Shown: positions 1 through 9,017, counted from the first letter of the stretch. The stretch: 43,861 nt of DNA from Myxococcota bacterium (GCA_025054695.1 JANWZI010000022.1:1-43861); one strand, 5' to 3'. Made by a program: numbers and translations. Notes: generated from the sequence alone by a model not told the origin.

Positions 1-627
1 GGCGTCGAACGTCTCGGGAGCGACGTTGCGCACGATGGTCAGCAGCAGCTCGGCCTCGAGACTGTTCGAGGTGACGAAAAAAGCCGCACGGGAAACCGCG
101 AGCAAATCGACCGGCGTCCACGTCTCTGGCCGCAGACCGAGCTCCGCGAAGCCGTACGGGAGCGGGGCCTCCCCGCGGTCGATTTCGGCGATGCGCGCGT
201 TGATTCCGGCGGCCCACGCCGAGAGCAGCCGCCAGGCCTCGGGGCTGTCGCTGGCGATGCGCTGGGCGTCGTCGAACGCCCGCCGCGCGAATCCGAGCGT
301 CCGCGTGATCTCGTCGTCCGGACGCGCGCTCGCGCCGAATACCTCCGCGAGCCGGCCGCGCGCGCGACGGCGCAACAGCTCCATCTGCAACAGACGGTCT
401 CGCGCCACGGCGTAGCCGCCTCCGAAGAACGCGTCGGCATCGTCGACGGCCGAGACGTGACAGATGCCGAGGTCGTCGCGCCGAATCTCGACGGCCGCCC
501 GCGGCCCCTCGTACGTGGGTGCGGGCGATCCTGCGTCCACCGACCCCGGCTTCGGATCCGCGCCGCCGCACCCGACGGCACATGCGATCGCCCATGCAAG
601 GATTCGCCCGGCTTTCACCCGGTCCAT
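1..627 (-). CDS. Penicillin acylase family lipoprotein, N-terminal part (truncated by window edge)
   Basis: The frame stays open from ATG at 627 to the window edge (209 codons). The N-terminus has a short hydrophobic stretch ending in AVGC, a plausible lipobox, so the mature protein is probably a lipid-anchored periplasmic enzyme. Residues about 45-80 read GICHVSAVDDADAFFGGGYA followed by VARDRLLQMELLRRRARGRL, the typical N-terminal alpha-chain signature of penicillin/acyl-homoserine-lactone acylases (Ntn hydrolases). The autocatalytic Ser and the beta chain lie outside the window, so activity cannot be judged. The usual GxPH is GICH here. It is divergent from the OmpA gene, with a hexamer array between them. 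The family call is solid; the substrate (beta-lactam, AHL or other amide) is unknown. Confidence 0.85.
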   Translation of the reverse strand, partial: MDRVKAGRILAWAIACAVGCGGADPKPGSVDAGSPAPTYEGPRAAVEIRRDDLGICHVSAVDDADAFFGGGYAVARDRLLQMELLRRRARGRLAEVFGASARPDDEITRTLGFARRAFDDAQRIASDSPEAWRLLSAWAAGINARIAEIDRGEAPLPYGFAELGLRPETWTPVDLLAVSRAAFFVTSNSLEAELLLTIVRNVAPETFDA

Positions 628-650
628 GATAGCCGACCCGGAACTACCGA

Positions 651-748
651 CTCGGAATCGGGCTCAGAGTCGGACTCGGACTCAGGCTCGGGGTCGGGCT
701 CGGGCTCGGACTCGGACTCGGGCTCGGGCTCGGAGTCGGCCTCGCAAC
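651..748 (-). repeat. Intergenic hexamer array A (GAGNCC on - strand)
   Basis: About 16 units of CTCGGN on the + strand, with position 6 of the unit freely A, G or C and occasional unit variants (ATC, GTC, AGG). It lies between the divergent starts of the acylase and the OmpA gene. On the minus strand it begins at the 8-mer GTTGCGAG (741-748), which also opens arrays B, K and L. Confidence 0.9.
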
Positions 749-836
749 CTTGCCGCACGGTGCTCCAGTGACCTACGAGGACCCGATCTATCCCGGAACT
801 ACGACTGACCGGCTCCTCATGCTCGCGCGGAAACGA

Positions 837-866
837 TTGACCCTTTTGTCTTTTCCGTGCTAGGAG
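837..866 (+). promoter_or_regulatory. Possible sigma-70 type promoter of the OmpA operon
   Basis: TTGACC at 837-842 and TAGGAG at 861-866, 18 bp apart, lie in the most A/T-rich stretch of the gap, 51 bp before the OmpA ATG. The -35 matches consensus well and the -10 poorly (3 of 6). It is the only reasonable promoter candidate seen here. Confidence 0.35.
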
Positions 867-916
867 CGTGCGGCGGAGCGGGGGCGTTCGCGGCACGCGA
901 TTAGTAGGAGAGAACG

Positions 917-2896
917 ATGGGCACGAGGAAGATGCGGCGGAGCCTCGCAGCGCTCCTCGCCGCGCTGCTGGGCACGCCGGCGGCCGCTTCCGCACAATCG
1001 GGAAGCGCGTCGCTCGAAGGTGGGCGCGTGTTCGACCTTCATCTGCTGCGTCCGCCCCTGGACAGCAAGGGGATGCTCGCCATCAACGGCACGGACATCC
1101 TCGGAGCGGGCGACTTCAGCTTCGGTCTCGTGCTGGACGGGGGCTTCGGCCTGTTGCCCTTCGAGGGGTTCGTCAACAACGACTCGCGGCGCGCGGCCGA
1201 CGCGGAGCGGGTGAACCGGCTCGTCGAGAGCCTGTTCACCGGCACGCTGCACTTCAACTACGGCATCGCGAACACCGCGGTCGTTGGTCTGCAACTCCCC
1301 GTGCAGGTCATCAGCGGCGAGAACGTGACCGTGCCGGGACTGTACAACGACTCGGGCCGACGCGGGCTGGATTATCAGGGCCTGGGCGAGCTGACGCTGC
1401 ACGGCAAGGTGCGCATCACGCGCGTCGAGCGGCACCCGGTGGGGCTCGCCGCCCTGCTCAACGTCGAGTTGCCGACAGGCAGCCCGGAAACGTTCGCGGG
1501 CGATGGCCTCGCGCTCTGGCCGCAGCTCGCGCTCGAATGGCGCCCGGTCCGGCGGCTGCGCTTCGCGGTCAATGCCGGCTATCGCCTCTCGCTCGGCGAT
1601 CCCGTCCAGGGCTTCCCCGTGGGAGGACGCGCCGAGCCGTCCGATCCGTCCCAGGCGACCAACCCCCGGGTCACCGACGAGGGAAACCCGCTCGACTACG
1701 GACACTTCGTCACCTTCGGCGCGGGTCTCTCGTTGCGCCTCGGCGAAGCGCTCGAGGTGGGCGCCGACCTTTACGGCGCGCAGAACGTCACGGCCTTCGG
1801 CAATCCTGCGGGCCTGTCCGTCGAAGCCATCGGCGGGCTCAAAGTGTTCGTCGAGCGCAACAGCTACCTCATGATCGGCGGCGGCGTGGGGTTGCCGACG
1901 GGGGGCGCGCAGGCCGCGGACTACCGCGCGCTGCTCGGGTTCATCTTCGAGCCCTCGATCGGCGATCGCGACGGCGACGGCTACAAGGACGATGCCGACG
2001 AGTGTCCGGACGAGCCCGAGGACTTCGACGACTTCGCGGACGAGGAAGGATGCCCCGATCCCGACAACGACCGCGACGGAATCCTCGACGTCGACGACGA
2101 GTGCCCGCTCGTGCCCGAAGACCGCGACGGCGATGCCGACCAGGACGGATGCCCCGAAGGCAACGAGGGAGACCGCGACGGCGACGGCATCCTGGACGCT
2201 GCCGACCAGTGCCCCGACGATCCGGAAGACCGCGATGGGTTCGAGGACCAGGAGGGATGCCCCGATCCCGACAACGATCGTGACGGAATCCTCGACGTCG
2301 ACGACCTGTGCCCGAACGAGCCCGAGGACCACGACGACTTCCAGGATCAGGACGGCTGTCCCGATCCCGACAACGACCAGGACCGCATCCTCGACGTGCA
2401 GGACGCCTGTCCGATGGACCCGGAAACCTACAACGGGTTCGAGGACGAGGACGGCTGCCCCGACCGCGGCTCCGTGGTCATCGAGGAGAACCAGATCCTC
2501 ATCCTCGAGAAAATCTACTTCGAGACGGACAGCGCGGTCATCCAGCCGCGCAGCTATGCGATCCTGGACGCCGTGGCGGCGACGCTCAACGGAAATCCGC
2601 ACATCACGCTCGTCGAGGTGCAGGGACACGCGGACGAGCGCGCGCCCGACGACTACAACATCCGGCTGACGCGGGATCGCGCCGCGGCCGTGCTCGAGGC
2701 GCTCGTCCAGCGCGGCGTCGCCCGCGAGCGGATGCGGAGCGCCGGCTACGGAGAGCGCTGCCCCGTCGATCCGCGGAGCAATCCGCAAGCCTGGGAGCGA
2801 AACCGACGCGTGGAGTTCAAGATCCTTCGGACCCAGGACGGGCCGACCGGAGTCGAGGTGGCCTGCCCCGCGGGTCGGGAGTTGATCCCCGAGTGA
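917..2896 (+). CDS. OmpA family outer-membrane protein with thrombospondin type 3 repeats
   Basis: 659 aa, ATG preceded by GGAG at 907-910 (6 bp spacing). A signal peptide ends near AAASAQ (residue ~27). Residues ~28-345 resemble an outer-membrane beta-barrel. Residues ~350-517 hold several calcium-binding TSP3 repeats of the type DxDxDGxxDxxDxCP, with paired cysteines. Residues ~520-640 form an OmpA_C peptidoglycan-binding domain, seen in IYFETDSAVIQ, the VEVQGHADER segment and NRRVEFKI. The likely role is anchoring the outer membrane to peptidoglycan with a Ca-stiffened periplasmic spacer. This architecture is common in Myxococcota and Bacteroidota. It is the first gene of a close-packed + strand run. 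Confidence 0.93.
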   Translation: MGTRKMRRSLAALLAALLGTPAAASAQSGSASLEGGRVFDLHLLRPPLDSKGMLAINGTDILGAGDFSFGLVLDGGFGLLPFEGFVNNDSRRAADAERVNRLVESLFTGTLHFNYGIANTAVVGLQLPVQVISGENVTVPGLYNDSGRRGLDYQGLGELTLHGKVRITRVERHPVGLAALLNVELPTGSPETFAGDGLALWPQLALEWRPVRRLRFAVNAGYRLSLGDPVQGFPVGGRAEPSDPSQATNPRVTDEGNPLDYGHFVTFGAGLSLRLGEALEVGADLYGAQNVTAFGNPAGLSVEAIGGLKVFVERNSYLMIGGGVGLPTGGAQAADYRALLGFIFEPSIGDRDGDGYKDDADECPDEPEDFDDFADEEGCPDPDNDRDGILDVDDECPLVPEDRDGDADQDGCPEGNEGDRDGDGILDAADQCPDDPEDRDGFEDQEGCPDPDNDRDGILDVDDLCPNEPEDHDDFQDQDGCPDPDNDQDRILDVQDACPMDPETYNGFEDEDGCPDRGSVVIEENQILILEKIYFETDSAVIQPRSYAILDAVAATLNGNPHITLVEVQGHADERAPDDYNIRLTRDRAAAVLEALVQRGVARERMRSAGYGERCPVDPRSNPQAWERNRRVEFKILRTQDGPTGVEVACPAGRELIPE

Positions 2897-2902
2897 TGGG
2901 CC

Positions 2903-3475
2903 ATGAGCGCGTACGAGTCGTTCGTATCCGTCGTGCGGCAGTGGCTGCTGTCGCTGCCGCAAGATGCCAAGGCGCTGCTGCGCATCGTCGACGATGCCGA
3001 CGTGGACGACGAAAGCCGTGTGCTCGCCGCCGGCGCGCTGCTCCACCTGCTCTCGTCCCACAACGCGATTCCCGGCATGCGGGGGATCCTCGCGCTCGTC
3101 GACGACGCCCTGGTCCTGCGCCTCGTCCTGGAGCGCGCCGAGAGCCGTTCGCCGGATGCGATGGCGCGCCACCGCGAGCAGTCCCCGGAGCTGTTCGACC
3201 CGCTCGCGGAGCAGATGCGCATCGCGCGCGCCTACCTGGGCGATCTGATGAGCGTGCTCGACCGCGCCGTGGACGCGCTACCGCGCATGCAGCACCAGGG
3301 GCACGACGCGCGCCGCTGCGTGCACGACACCGAATCGAGCACCTGGCTGTACGACGCCGTCCAGGAAGCCATCGTCGAGCGCCTCGAGCTGCGCGAGGAC
3401 GACGTGGCGCGGGAGAGCAAGGGCGTGGATCGCATCTTGCCGCAGCTCCGCTCGCGGCTCGTCGCGCGGTCGTGA
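2903..3475 (+). CDS. YkvA-like (DUF1232-related) protein
   Basis: 190 aa, ATG 6 bp after the OmpA stop. Mostly helical and soluble, with no signal peptide. The segment MRGILALVDDALVLRLVLE resembles the core of YkvA/DUF1232 proteins, where an IPxxGxxDD motif precedes a hydrophobic helix. The C-terminal half is charged and its sequence suggests no enzyme. Close coupling to the OmpA gene suggests co-expression. The function of this family is not established, and the family assignment itself is moderate. Confidence 0.6.
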   Translation: MSAYESFVSVVRQWLLSLPQDAKALLRIVDDADVDDESRVLAAGALLHLLSSHNAIPGMRGILALVDDALVLRLVLERAESRSPDAMARHREQSPELFDPLAEQMRIARAYLGDLMSVLDRAVDALPRMQHQGHDARRCVHDTESSTWLYDAVQEAIVERLELREDDVARESKGVDRILPQLRSRLVARS

Positions 3476-3948
3476 TCGGGCTCGCGCGCGTGATCTGGAT
3501 CGTCGCGTCGGTCGCCACGAGCGGTTGCGCCGTCGACACGGAGACGGGTGTCACGGCCGAGATCGCCGCAGCCGCGGTGACGGTGTGGGGAGGCGGCGAG
3601 GCGACGGTCGTCGCCGTTCGGATCGACGCCGCCTTCCGCGTCGGTGAGCACGCCCGCGGGACGCGGAGCTTCCGCGCCCCTCGCGCCGACGTGCTCGTCG
3701 ACGAGCGGGTCGTCGCCACGGTGAACCTCGACCGACCGGTGGGGTTCGATCCGATGCTCTCGCCGGGCGAGCGCGACGAGGTGACGCTCACCGGCGCATC
3801 CGTCGCCGGCGCGTTTCCCGCCGCCCATGACGCACTGTGCGCCACGGGCGGCGACGCACGGGCCGCCGTCCTGCTGCACTGGGAAGATCTGACGAGTGGC
3901 GAGATGGGCCGCGTCCGTGCCGGGGCCTCCGTGCGCTGCGAGAGCTGA
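3472..3948 (+). CDS. Small hypothetical lipoprotein
   Basis: 158 aa starting at a GTG that overlaps the previous TGA (GTGA). The N-terminus is a short hydrophobic signal ending in ATSGC, a plausible lipobox. The mature part is beta-rich, with pairs of residues suited to an immunoglobulin-like sandwich, and has two further cysteines (in ALCATGG and VRCES). I do not recognise a family. The overlap with the preceding gene and 9 bp to thpR point to translational coupling within the operon. Confidence 0.7.
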   Translation: MIGLARVIWIVASVATSGCAVDTETGVTAEIAAAAVTVWGGGEATVVAVRIDAAFRVGEHARGTRSFRAPRADVLVDERVVATVNLDRPVGFDPMLSPGERDEVTLTGASVAGAFPAAHDALCATGGDARAAVLLHWEDLTSGEMGRVRAGASVRCES

Positions 3949-3957
3949 GTCGGCCCG

Positions 3958-4515
3958 GTGCGCTGGTTCGTCGCCTGGCCCGCGCGGCCCGATCCGATGC
4001 CGTCATGGCCCCCGCCGCCGCGTGGGGTCCACGCCCTGCACCCGGACGATCTCCACGTCACCGTCGCGTTTCTCGGCGCCGTCGGCGAGACGGCCGCCCT
4101 GCGCGCCTGGGATCGCATTTGGGAGCTTCCCGTGGACGTGCTCGAAGCCACGCTCGGCATCGTCGAACCGATGGGCCATCCGGCGCGCGCCTCCGCGCTC
4201 GCCGCGCAGTTGCACGGCAGCGACGGCCGGCTCGTGGACGTGATCGAACGGATGCGCGGCCCGCTGTATGCAGCGGCCGGTGCGCTTCCCGACACGCGAC
4301 CGGCGCGGCCCCACCTGACGCTTGCGCGCATCGGGCGGCGCGCAGGGGCATCGGAGCGTGCCGCGGCGCTCGCATGGGCGGCCTCGCTCGACTGCCGCGG
4401 TTGCCGCCTCCGGCTCGACCGCATCGCGCTCTACGTGTCCGTCCCGGGCCTCGACGACGGTCGGCGCTACCAGCGCGTCGCCGAGCGACTTGTCGCCTCT
4501 GGACCCTCCGGCTAG
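3958..4515 (+). CDS. thpR: RNA 2',3'-cyclic phosphodiesterase (2H/LigT family)
   Basis: 185 aa, GTG start. It has both catalytic HxTx motifs of the 2H phosphoesterase superfamily: HVTVAFLG near residue 33 and HLTLARIG near residue 120. The N-terminal MRWFVAW resembles the usual RLFxAL start of ThpR. Length is typical for ThpR. The family hydrolyses 2',3'-cyclic phosphates on RNA ends or ligates tRNA halves in vitro. Its stop codon lies inside CTAGGAG, which also supplies the ribosome binding site for kup. Confidence 0.88.
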   Translation: MRWFVAWPARPDPMPSWPPPPRGVHALHPDDLHVTVAFLGAVGETAALRAWDRIWELPVDVLEATLGIVEPMGHPARASALAAQLHGSDGRLVDVIERMRGPLYAAAGALPDTRPARPHLTLARIGRRAGASERAAALAWAASLDCRGCRLRLDRIALYVSVPGLDDGRRYQRVAERLVASGPSG

Positions 4516-4527
4516 GAGTGCGGCGCC

Positions 4528-6444
4528 GTGCCCTCGCACGGACAGGGCTCGCGCGATTCCCATCCGGGAACGGGGCACGGTGCGCGGCGCGCGGGGCTCG
4601 CGCCGCTCACGCTCGGCGCGCTCGGTGTCGTCTACGGCGACATCGGCACCTCGCCGCTGTACGCGCTGCGCGAGTGCTTCGCGGGGCATGGGAGCGTGCC
4701 GGGTGTCCCGGCGACGCCCGCCAACGTCCTCGGCGTGCTGTCCCTGGTGTTCTGGGCGCTCGTCCTCGTCGTCGTCACCAAGTACCTCGTCTTCGTCCTT
4801 CGCGCGCACCACCAAGGCGAGGGGGGAACCTTTTCTCTGCTGGCGCTCGCCGTGGGCGACGCCACGGGGCGGCGGGCCACGATGCTCGTCCTGGTGGGGC
4901 TCTTCGGGGCCGGCCTGCTCTACGGGGAAGGCATGCTCACACCCGCGATCAGCGTGCTGTCCGCCGTCGAGGGGCTTCGCTCGGTCGAACCTTCCTTGCA
5001 GCCGCTCGTGGTGCCCGCCGCGGTGGGAATTCTCGTCGCGCTCTTCCTCGTGCAGCGCCGTGGCACTGCCCGGGTCGGCGCGCTGTTTGGCCCCGTCATG
5101 CTCGTGTGGTTCACCGCGATTGCCGCCGCGGGTCTTCCGTGGATCGCACAACGGCCGGACGTATGGCTCGCCGTGGACCCGCGCCACGCGGTGCGCTTCT
5201 TCGCGACACACGGCATCGAGGGCTTCTGGCTGCTCGGCAGCGTCGTGCTGTGCATCACCGGGGGCGAGGCGCTGTACGCGGACATGGGGCACTTCGGCGC
5301 GCGCCCCATTCGCCTCGCGTGGTTCGCGGTCGCGATGCCGGGTCTGCTGCTCAACTACTTCGGCCAGGGGGCGCTCCTGCTCGCCCATCCGGAGCTGTAC
5401 CGCGACTGCTTCTTCTCCCTCGTCGAGGGTCCCGAGCGCATCGCGTTGGTCGTCGTCGCCACCCTGGCCACGGTCATCGCGTCCCAGGCGCTCATCTCGG
5501 GCGCGTTTTCGCTCTCTCGCTCGGCCATCCAGCTCGGCTACCTGCCCCGGCTCGAGATCCGGCACACCTCGCGGGACACCGAGGGCCAGATCTACATGCC
5601 CGAGATCAACGCCCTGCTCATGGTGGCCTGCATCCTGCTCGTGCTCGCTTTCCGCAGCTCGAGCGCGCTGGCCGCCGCCTACGGGCTGACCGTGATGGGC
5701 ACGATGACGGTCACTTCGATTCTCTTCTACTTCGTCGCGCGCCGCCGGTGGGGGGCGCTGCGCGCAGGCGCGCTCGTCGCCCTGTTCCTCGCCGTGGATC
5801 TGTCCTTCCTCGTCGCCAACGGGCGCAAGCTGCCCGACGGGGGCTGGGTTCCCATCGTCATCGGTGCCGTCTTCTTCCTCGTGATGACGACGTGGAAAAC
5901 GGGGCGCGCCCGTCTGGCGGGTCAACTGCGCGCTGCGTCGTTGCCCGAGGAATCCTTCCTCGCAGACGTCGAGGCCACGCGGCCGCCGCGCGTGCCAGGC
6001 ACAGCGGTCTTCATGACCTCGCAGCCCACCGGAACGCCCCCCGTGCTGCTACACCATTTCAAGCACAACAAGGTGCTGCATGAGCAGGTGGTGCTGCTCT
6101 CCATCGAGACCGAGCACGTCCCGCACGTTCCCCGCAACCGGCGCGTCGAGGTGACTCCGCTGCGCGCGGGCTTTTTCCGCGTCCGCGCGCATTACGGCTT
6201 CGGTCAGGTGCCCGACGTCAAGGACATCTTCCGCGCCTGCCAACAGCAGGGGCTGCGCGTCGACGTCGATTCCACGAGCTTCTATCTGGGGCGCGAGAAG
6301 CTCGTCATCGGACGCAGCCGAGGCATGGCCCGCTGGCGCAAGGTGCTCTTCGCGTTCCTCTCGCGCAACGCACACGCCGCCACGGACTTCTTCCGGCTGC
6401 CTGCCAACCGCGTCGTCGAGCTCGGCACGCTCATCGAGTTCTGA
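4528..6444 (+). CDS. kup: Low-affinity potassium transporter Kup
   Basis: 638 aa, GTG start with AGGAG at 4514-4518. The N-terminal TLGALGVVYGDIGTSPLYAL and the segment GEGMLTPAISVLSAVEGL are diagnostic of KUP/HAK/KT potassium uptake permeases. About 12 hydrophobic segments fill residues 25-430, followed by a ~200-residue cytoplasmic tail, as in E. coli Kup (about 620 aa). It probably imports K+ by H+ symport at the inner membrane. It is the last gene of the run that starts with the OmpA gene; hexamer array B follows. Confidence 0.95.
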   Translation: MPSHGQGSRDSHPGTGHGARRAGLAPLTLGALGVVYGDIGTSPLYALRECFAGHGSVPGVPATPANVLGVLSLVFWALVLVVVTKYLVFVLRAHHQGEGGTFSLLALAVGDATGRRATMLVLVGLFGAGLLYGEGMLTPAISVLSAVEGLRSVEPSLQPLVVPAAVGILVALFLVQRRGTARVGALFGPVMLVWFTAIAAAGLPWIAQRPDVWLAVDPRHAVRFFATHGIEGFWLLGSVVLCITGGEALYADMGHFGARPIRLAWFAVAMPGLLLNYFGQGALLLAHPELYRDCFFSLVEGPERIALVVVATLATVIASQALISGAFSLSRSAIQLGYLPRLEIRHTSRDTEGQIYMPEINALLMVACILLVLAFRSSSALAAAYGLTVMGTMTVTSILFYFVARRRWGALRAGALVALFLAVDLSFLVANGRKLPDGGWVPIVIGAVFFLVMTTWKTGRARLAGQLRAASLPEESFLADVEATRPPRVPGTAVFMTSQPTGTPPVLLHHFKHNKVLHEQVVLLSIETEHVPHVPRNRRVEVTPLRAGFFRVRAHYGFGQVPDVKDIFRACQQQGLRVDVDSTSFYLGREKLVIGRSRGMARWRKVLFAFLSRNAHAATDFFRLPANRVVELGTLIEF

Positions 6445-6478
6445 CGGCGCGGCCCGGGTCGTTGGATCGGGGTTCCAA

Positions 6479-6646
6479 CTCGGTCTCGGACTGGAGCTCG
6501 GACTCGGAGTCGGAGTCGGAGTCGGTCTCGTTCTCGGCCTCGGCCTCGGACTCGGCCTCTGTCTCGGTCTCGGTCTTGGGCTCCGACTCGGTCTGGGACG
6601 CGCGCGGAGTCGGTCTCGGGCTTGGTCTCGGTCTCGGACTCGCAAC
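6479..6646 (-). repeat. Intergenic hexamer array B (GAGNCC on - strand)
   Basis: About 27 units of CTCGGN on the + strand, interrupted near 6597-6608. It sits between kup and the ArsR gene (same direction). The far end is CTCGCAAC (6639-6646), the complement of GTTGCGAG. The rest of this 488-base gap (6647-6932) shows no gene or clear promoter. Confidence 0.9.
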
Positions 6647-6932
6647 AGCCGACGGCAATGTCAATCCGTGGTGATCGCCGCCGTGAGGGCCGCGGTCGCG
6701 TCGCCCGATCGCGTGCGGACCCGATTCCCTCGCCCGCCCCGGACTCGAGCGCGGACTCGAAACGCGCGTCGGCACCCCTGGCTCGCCCGATCGGCGCCCT
6801 GAGCCCCACGCCGTGGCCGGCCGTGCGGACATGGATTGCGAACCGCGTCAAGACCCCTCGCGTCGCACGTGCGCGCGCGGCGTTTCGGACCCTTTGCAAC
6901 CCCGCCCCATCGCGTTAGCTTGGTCGGTCCCG

Positions 6933-7223
6933 ATGGCCCCGAGGACCGACCCACTCGCGTCGCTCGGCGTGCTCGGCGATCCGACGAGGCGTGCCATCGT
7001 GCGGCTTCTGCGGCGCGGGGCTCGGCCCGCAGGGGACATCGCGGAGGCATTCGATCTGTCCTGGCCCACGATGAGCTATCACCTCCGCACGCTCGTCGAC
7101 GCCGGACTGCTGGAGGCGCGGCGCAACGGCAACCGCGTCTACTACGGTCTACGGCGCGCGAATCTCGAGCGTGCGGGCTTCGAGCTCCTCGGGCTGGCGC
7201 GCGACGGACGATCGGACGATTGA
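6933..7223 (+). CDS. ArsR/SmtB-family HTH transcriptional regulator
   Basis: 96 aa from ATG at 6933. An in-frame start at 6813 would add 40 residues unlike the family, so the short form is preferred. Winged helix: LGDPTRRAIVRLLRRGARPA, then the recognition helix FDLSWPTMSYHLRTLVDAGL, then the wing EARRNGNRVYYGL. No cysteine metal-binding motif (ELCVCD) is present, so it is probably not a classical metal sensor; the sequence is nearer the non-metal ArsR group. The target is unknown; the neighbours are unrelated housekeeping genes. Confidence 0.87.
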   Translation: MAPRTDPLASLGVLGDPTRRAIVRLLRRGARPAGDIAEAFDLSWPTMSYHLRTLVDAGLLEARRNGNRVYYGLRRANLERAGFELLGLARDGRSDD

Positions 7224-7356
7224 CGCTCGTCGCATCGCGTGGGGCCGTCATGCGCGGCTCGCGCCCGCACCCATCGCTCGTGCGCTCGCCCAGCTCGCCC
7301 GTACGAGCTGCCGGGTGCGTGGCGGCCAGCGCATGGCCAGCTCCGGGGCCCACGAC

Positions 7357-7638
7357 GAGCCCGAGCCAGAGCCTGACCCCGAGGCCGAGGTCGAGGCCGA
7401 CTCCGAATCCGAGACCGAGTCGGAGTCCGAGTCCTTGTCCGAATCCGAGGCGGACTCCGAGCCCGACTCCGAGACGGAGTCCGCCCCCGACTCCGACGCC
7501 GACTCCGAGCCCCAGTCCGAGTCGGAGTCCGAGTCGGAGGCCGACGCTGAGGCCGAGCCTGACCGCGACCCCGAGACCGAAACCGAGTCCGAGGCCGAGA
7601 CCGACTCCGAGCCCGAGCCCGAGTCAGAGGCCGAGGCC
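7357..7638 (+). repeat. Intergenic hexamer array C (GAGNCC on + strand), longest in window
   Basis: 282 bases and about 47 units of GAGNCC with degenerate position 4 (T, C, G and A all common). It fills most of the gap between the convergent ArsR and phosphomannomutase genes and ends 15 bp from the mutase stop codon. It lacks the GTTGC anchor seen in arrays A, B, K and L. The remaining 7224-7356 holds nothing recognisable. Confidence 0.92.
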
Positions 7639-7652
7639 GCCGCGGTCAGCCG

Positions 7653-9017
7653 TCAGCGCATCGCCTCGTGCAGGACGGCCTCGATCTCGGCGCGAATGAC
7701 CGCGAGGCGACCCTCGTCGGGGGCTTCGAAGCGGAGCACGAGGACGGGCTGCGTGTTGCTCGCGCGCACCAGCCCGAAGCCGTCTTCGAACTGGACACGG
7801 GCGCCGTCGATGTCGATCACCCGACGACGGCCCCGAAACGCCTCGCGCACTCGGGCGACGACGTCGAACTTGCGATCGTCGGGGCACGGGACGCGGATCT
7901 CGGGCGTGGCGACCGTTGCGGGAAGCTCGTCGAGCATCGCGTCGAGGGAACGATCGCTGCGCGAAAGCACCTCGATCAAGCGCAGCGCCGTGTAGATGGC
8001 GTCGTCATAACCGTAGTAGCGGTCCGCCCAGAAGACGTGCCCGCTCATCTCGCCCGCGAGCAGCGCGCCTTCTTCCTTCATCTTGCGCTTGATGAGCGAG
8101 TGGCCGGTCTTCCAAAGGATGGGCCGCCCCCCGTGGGCGGCGATGTCGTCGTAGAGAACCTGGCTGCACTTGACCTCGCCGAGAATCGCCGCACCCGGCC
8201 GTTCGGCGAGCAGCGCGCGCGCCAGGATCGCGAGAAGCCGGTCTCCGAACACGATGCGGCCGCGCCCGTCGACCACCCCGATCCGGTCGGCGTCTCCGTC
8301 GAACGCGATGCCGAGATCGAGCCCCTGCGCGCGCACGGTGCGAACGAGCAATTCGAGGTTCTCCGGCAGCGACGGATCGGGGTGGTGGACCGGAAATCGT
8401 CCGTCGGGCTCGCACAGCAGCGCCACCGGCTCCAGACCGAGCGCGTGCATCGCGGCGAGGGCCGCGGGCCCACCTACGCCGCTGCCCGCGTCGACGGCGA
8501 AGCGCGGCCGTCGCGGACCCAATCGCACGTTTCCGACCGCATAGCCCGCGTAGGCGGGAATCGGATCGAAGGATTCGACGTCGCCTCCGCCAGCGCGCTC
8601 GAAGTCAGCGGCCTCGATGACGTCGCGCAGCGAGCGGATCTCTTCGCCCGCGAGCGTCTGCTTGCCGCTCATGATCTTGAAGCCGTTCTCGTCCGGCGGG
8701 TTGTGGCTGCCCGTGATCATCACCCCGCCGTCGAGATCGAGGTGAAAGACCGTGAAGTAGACGAGCGGCGTCGGCACCACGCCGACGTCGACGAGGCGAC
8801 GCCCCGTCTCGAGGATGCCCTCGCACAGCGCCGCGTGCAGACGCGGAGACGACAGCCGACAGTCGCGCCCGACGGCGACCCGTCGCTGACCGCGACGGGC
8901 CCAAAGGGTTCCGAGGGCGCGACCGAGGTCTCGACAGAACGCGTCCGTCAGATCGCGCTCGGCTACACCGCGGATGTCGTACTCTCGAAAAACGTGGGCA
9001 TTGACGATGCTCGACAT
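7653..9017 (-). CDS. algC: Phosphomannomutase/phosphoglucomutase
   Basis: 454 aa. Alpha-D-phosphohexomutase fold: substrate-entry FREYDIRG near residue 10; active-site phosphoserine loop TGSHNPPDENGFKI (~100-114); Mg-binding DGDADRIG (~240); sugar-specificity loop GEMSGHVFW (~320); phosphate-binding RASNTQPVLVLRFEA near the C-terminus. The length equals AlgC/ManB-type enzymes. It interconverts hexose 1- and 6-phosphates for nucleotide-sugar, LPS and exopolysaccharide synthesis. Whether it prefers mannose or glucose cannot be read from sequence, so the symbol is nominal. It is a single gene flanked by arrays C and D. Confidence 0.93.
   Translation of the reverse strand: MSSIVNAHVFREYDIRGVAERDLTDAFCRDLGRALGTLWARRGQRRVAVGRDCRLSSPRLHAALCEGILETGRRLVDVGVVPTPLVYFTVFHLDLDGGVMITGSHNPPDENGFKIMSGKQTLAGEEIRSLRDVIEAADFERAGGGDVESFDPIPAYAGYAVGNVRLGPRRPRFAVDAGSGVGGPAALAAMHALGLEPVALLCEPDGRFPVHHPDPSLPENLELLVRTVRAQGLDLGIAFDGDADRIGVVDGRGRIVFGDRLLAILARALLAERPGAAILGEVKCSQVLYDDIAAHGGRPILWKTGHSLIKRKMKEEGALLAGEMSGHVFWADRYYGYDDAIYTALRLIEVLSRSDRSLDAMLDELPATVATPEIRVPCPDDRKFDVVARVREAFRGRRRVIDIDGARVQFEDGFGLVRASNTQPVLVLRFEAPDEGRLAVIRAEIEAVLHEAMR

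Noticed and set aside
39..599. Arg-rich 186-residue minus-strand frame over the acylase gene
   Set aside because: Out-of-frame shadow of the penicillin acylase gene; composition is low-complexity Arg/Ser.
651..748. Hexamer array A as an intrinsic terminator
   Set aside because: GAGNCC has no complementary arms on the same strand, lies between divergent promoters and is not followed by T-runs.
860..3172. 770-residue minus-strand frame opposite the OmpA gene
   Set aside because: Antisense to a clear OmpA/TSP3 protein; no domain, only Val/Asp/Arg composition typical of high-GC mirror frames.
6462..6674. Ser/Asp/Glu or Leu-Gly repeat peptides from the hexamer arrays
   Set aside because: Read only through repeats and lack a ribosome binding site. 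Treated as repeats, not genes, though the Leu-Gly frame is reported as an observation.
7653..9017. Distinguishing phosphomannomutase from phosphoglucomutase
   Set aside because: Active-site motifs are common to both; no neighbouring sugar-nucleotide genes help.
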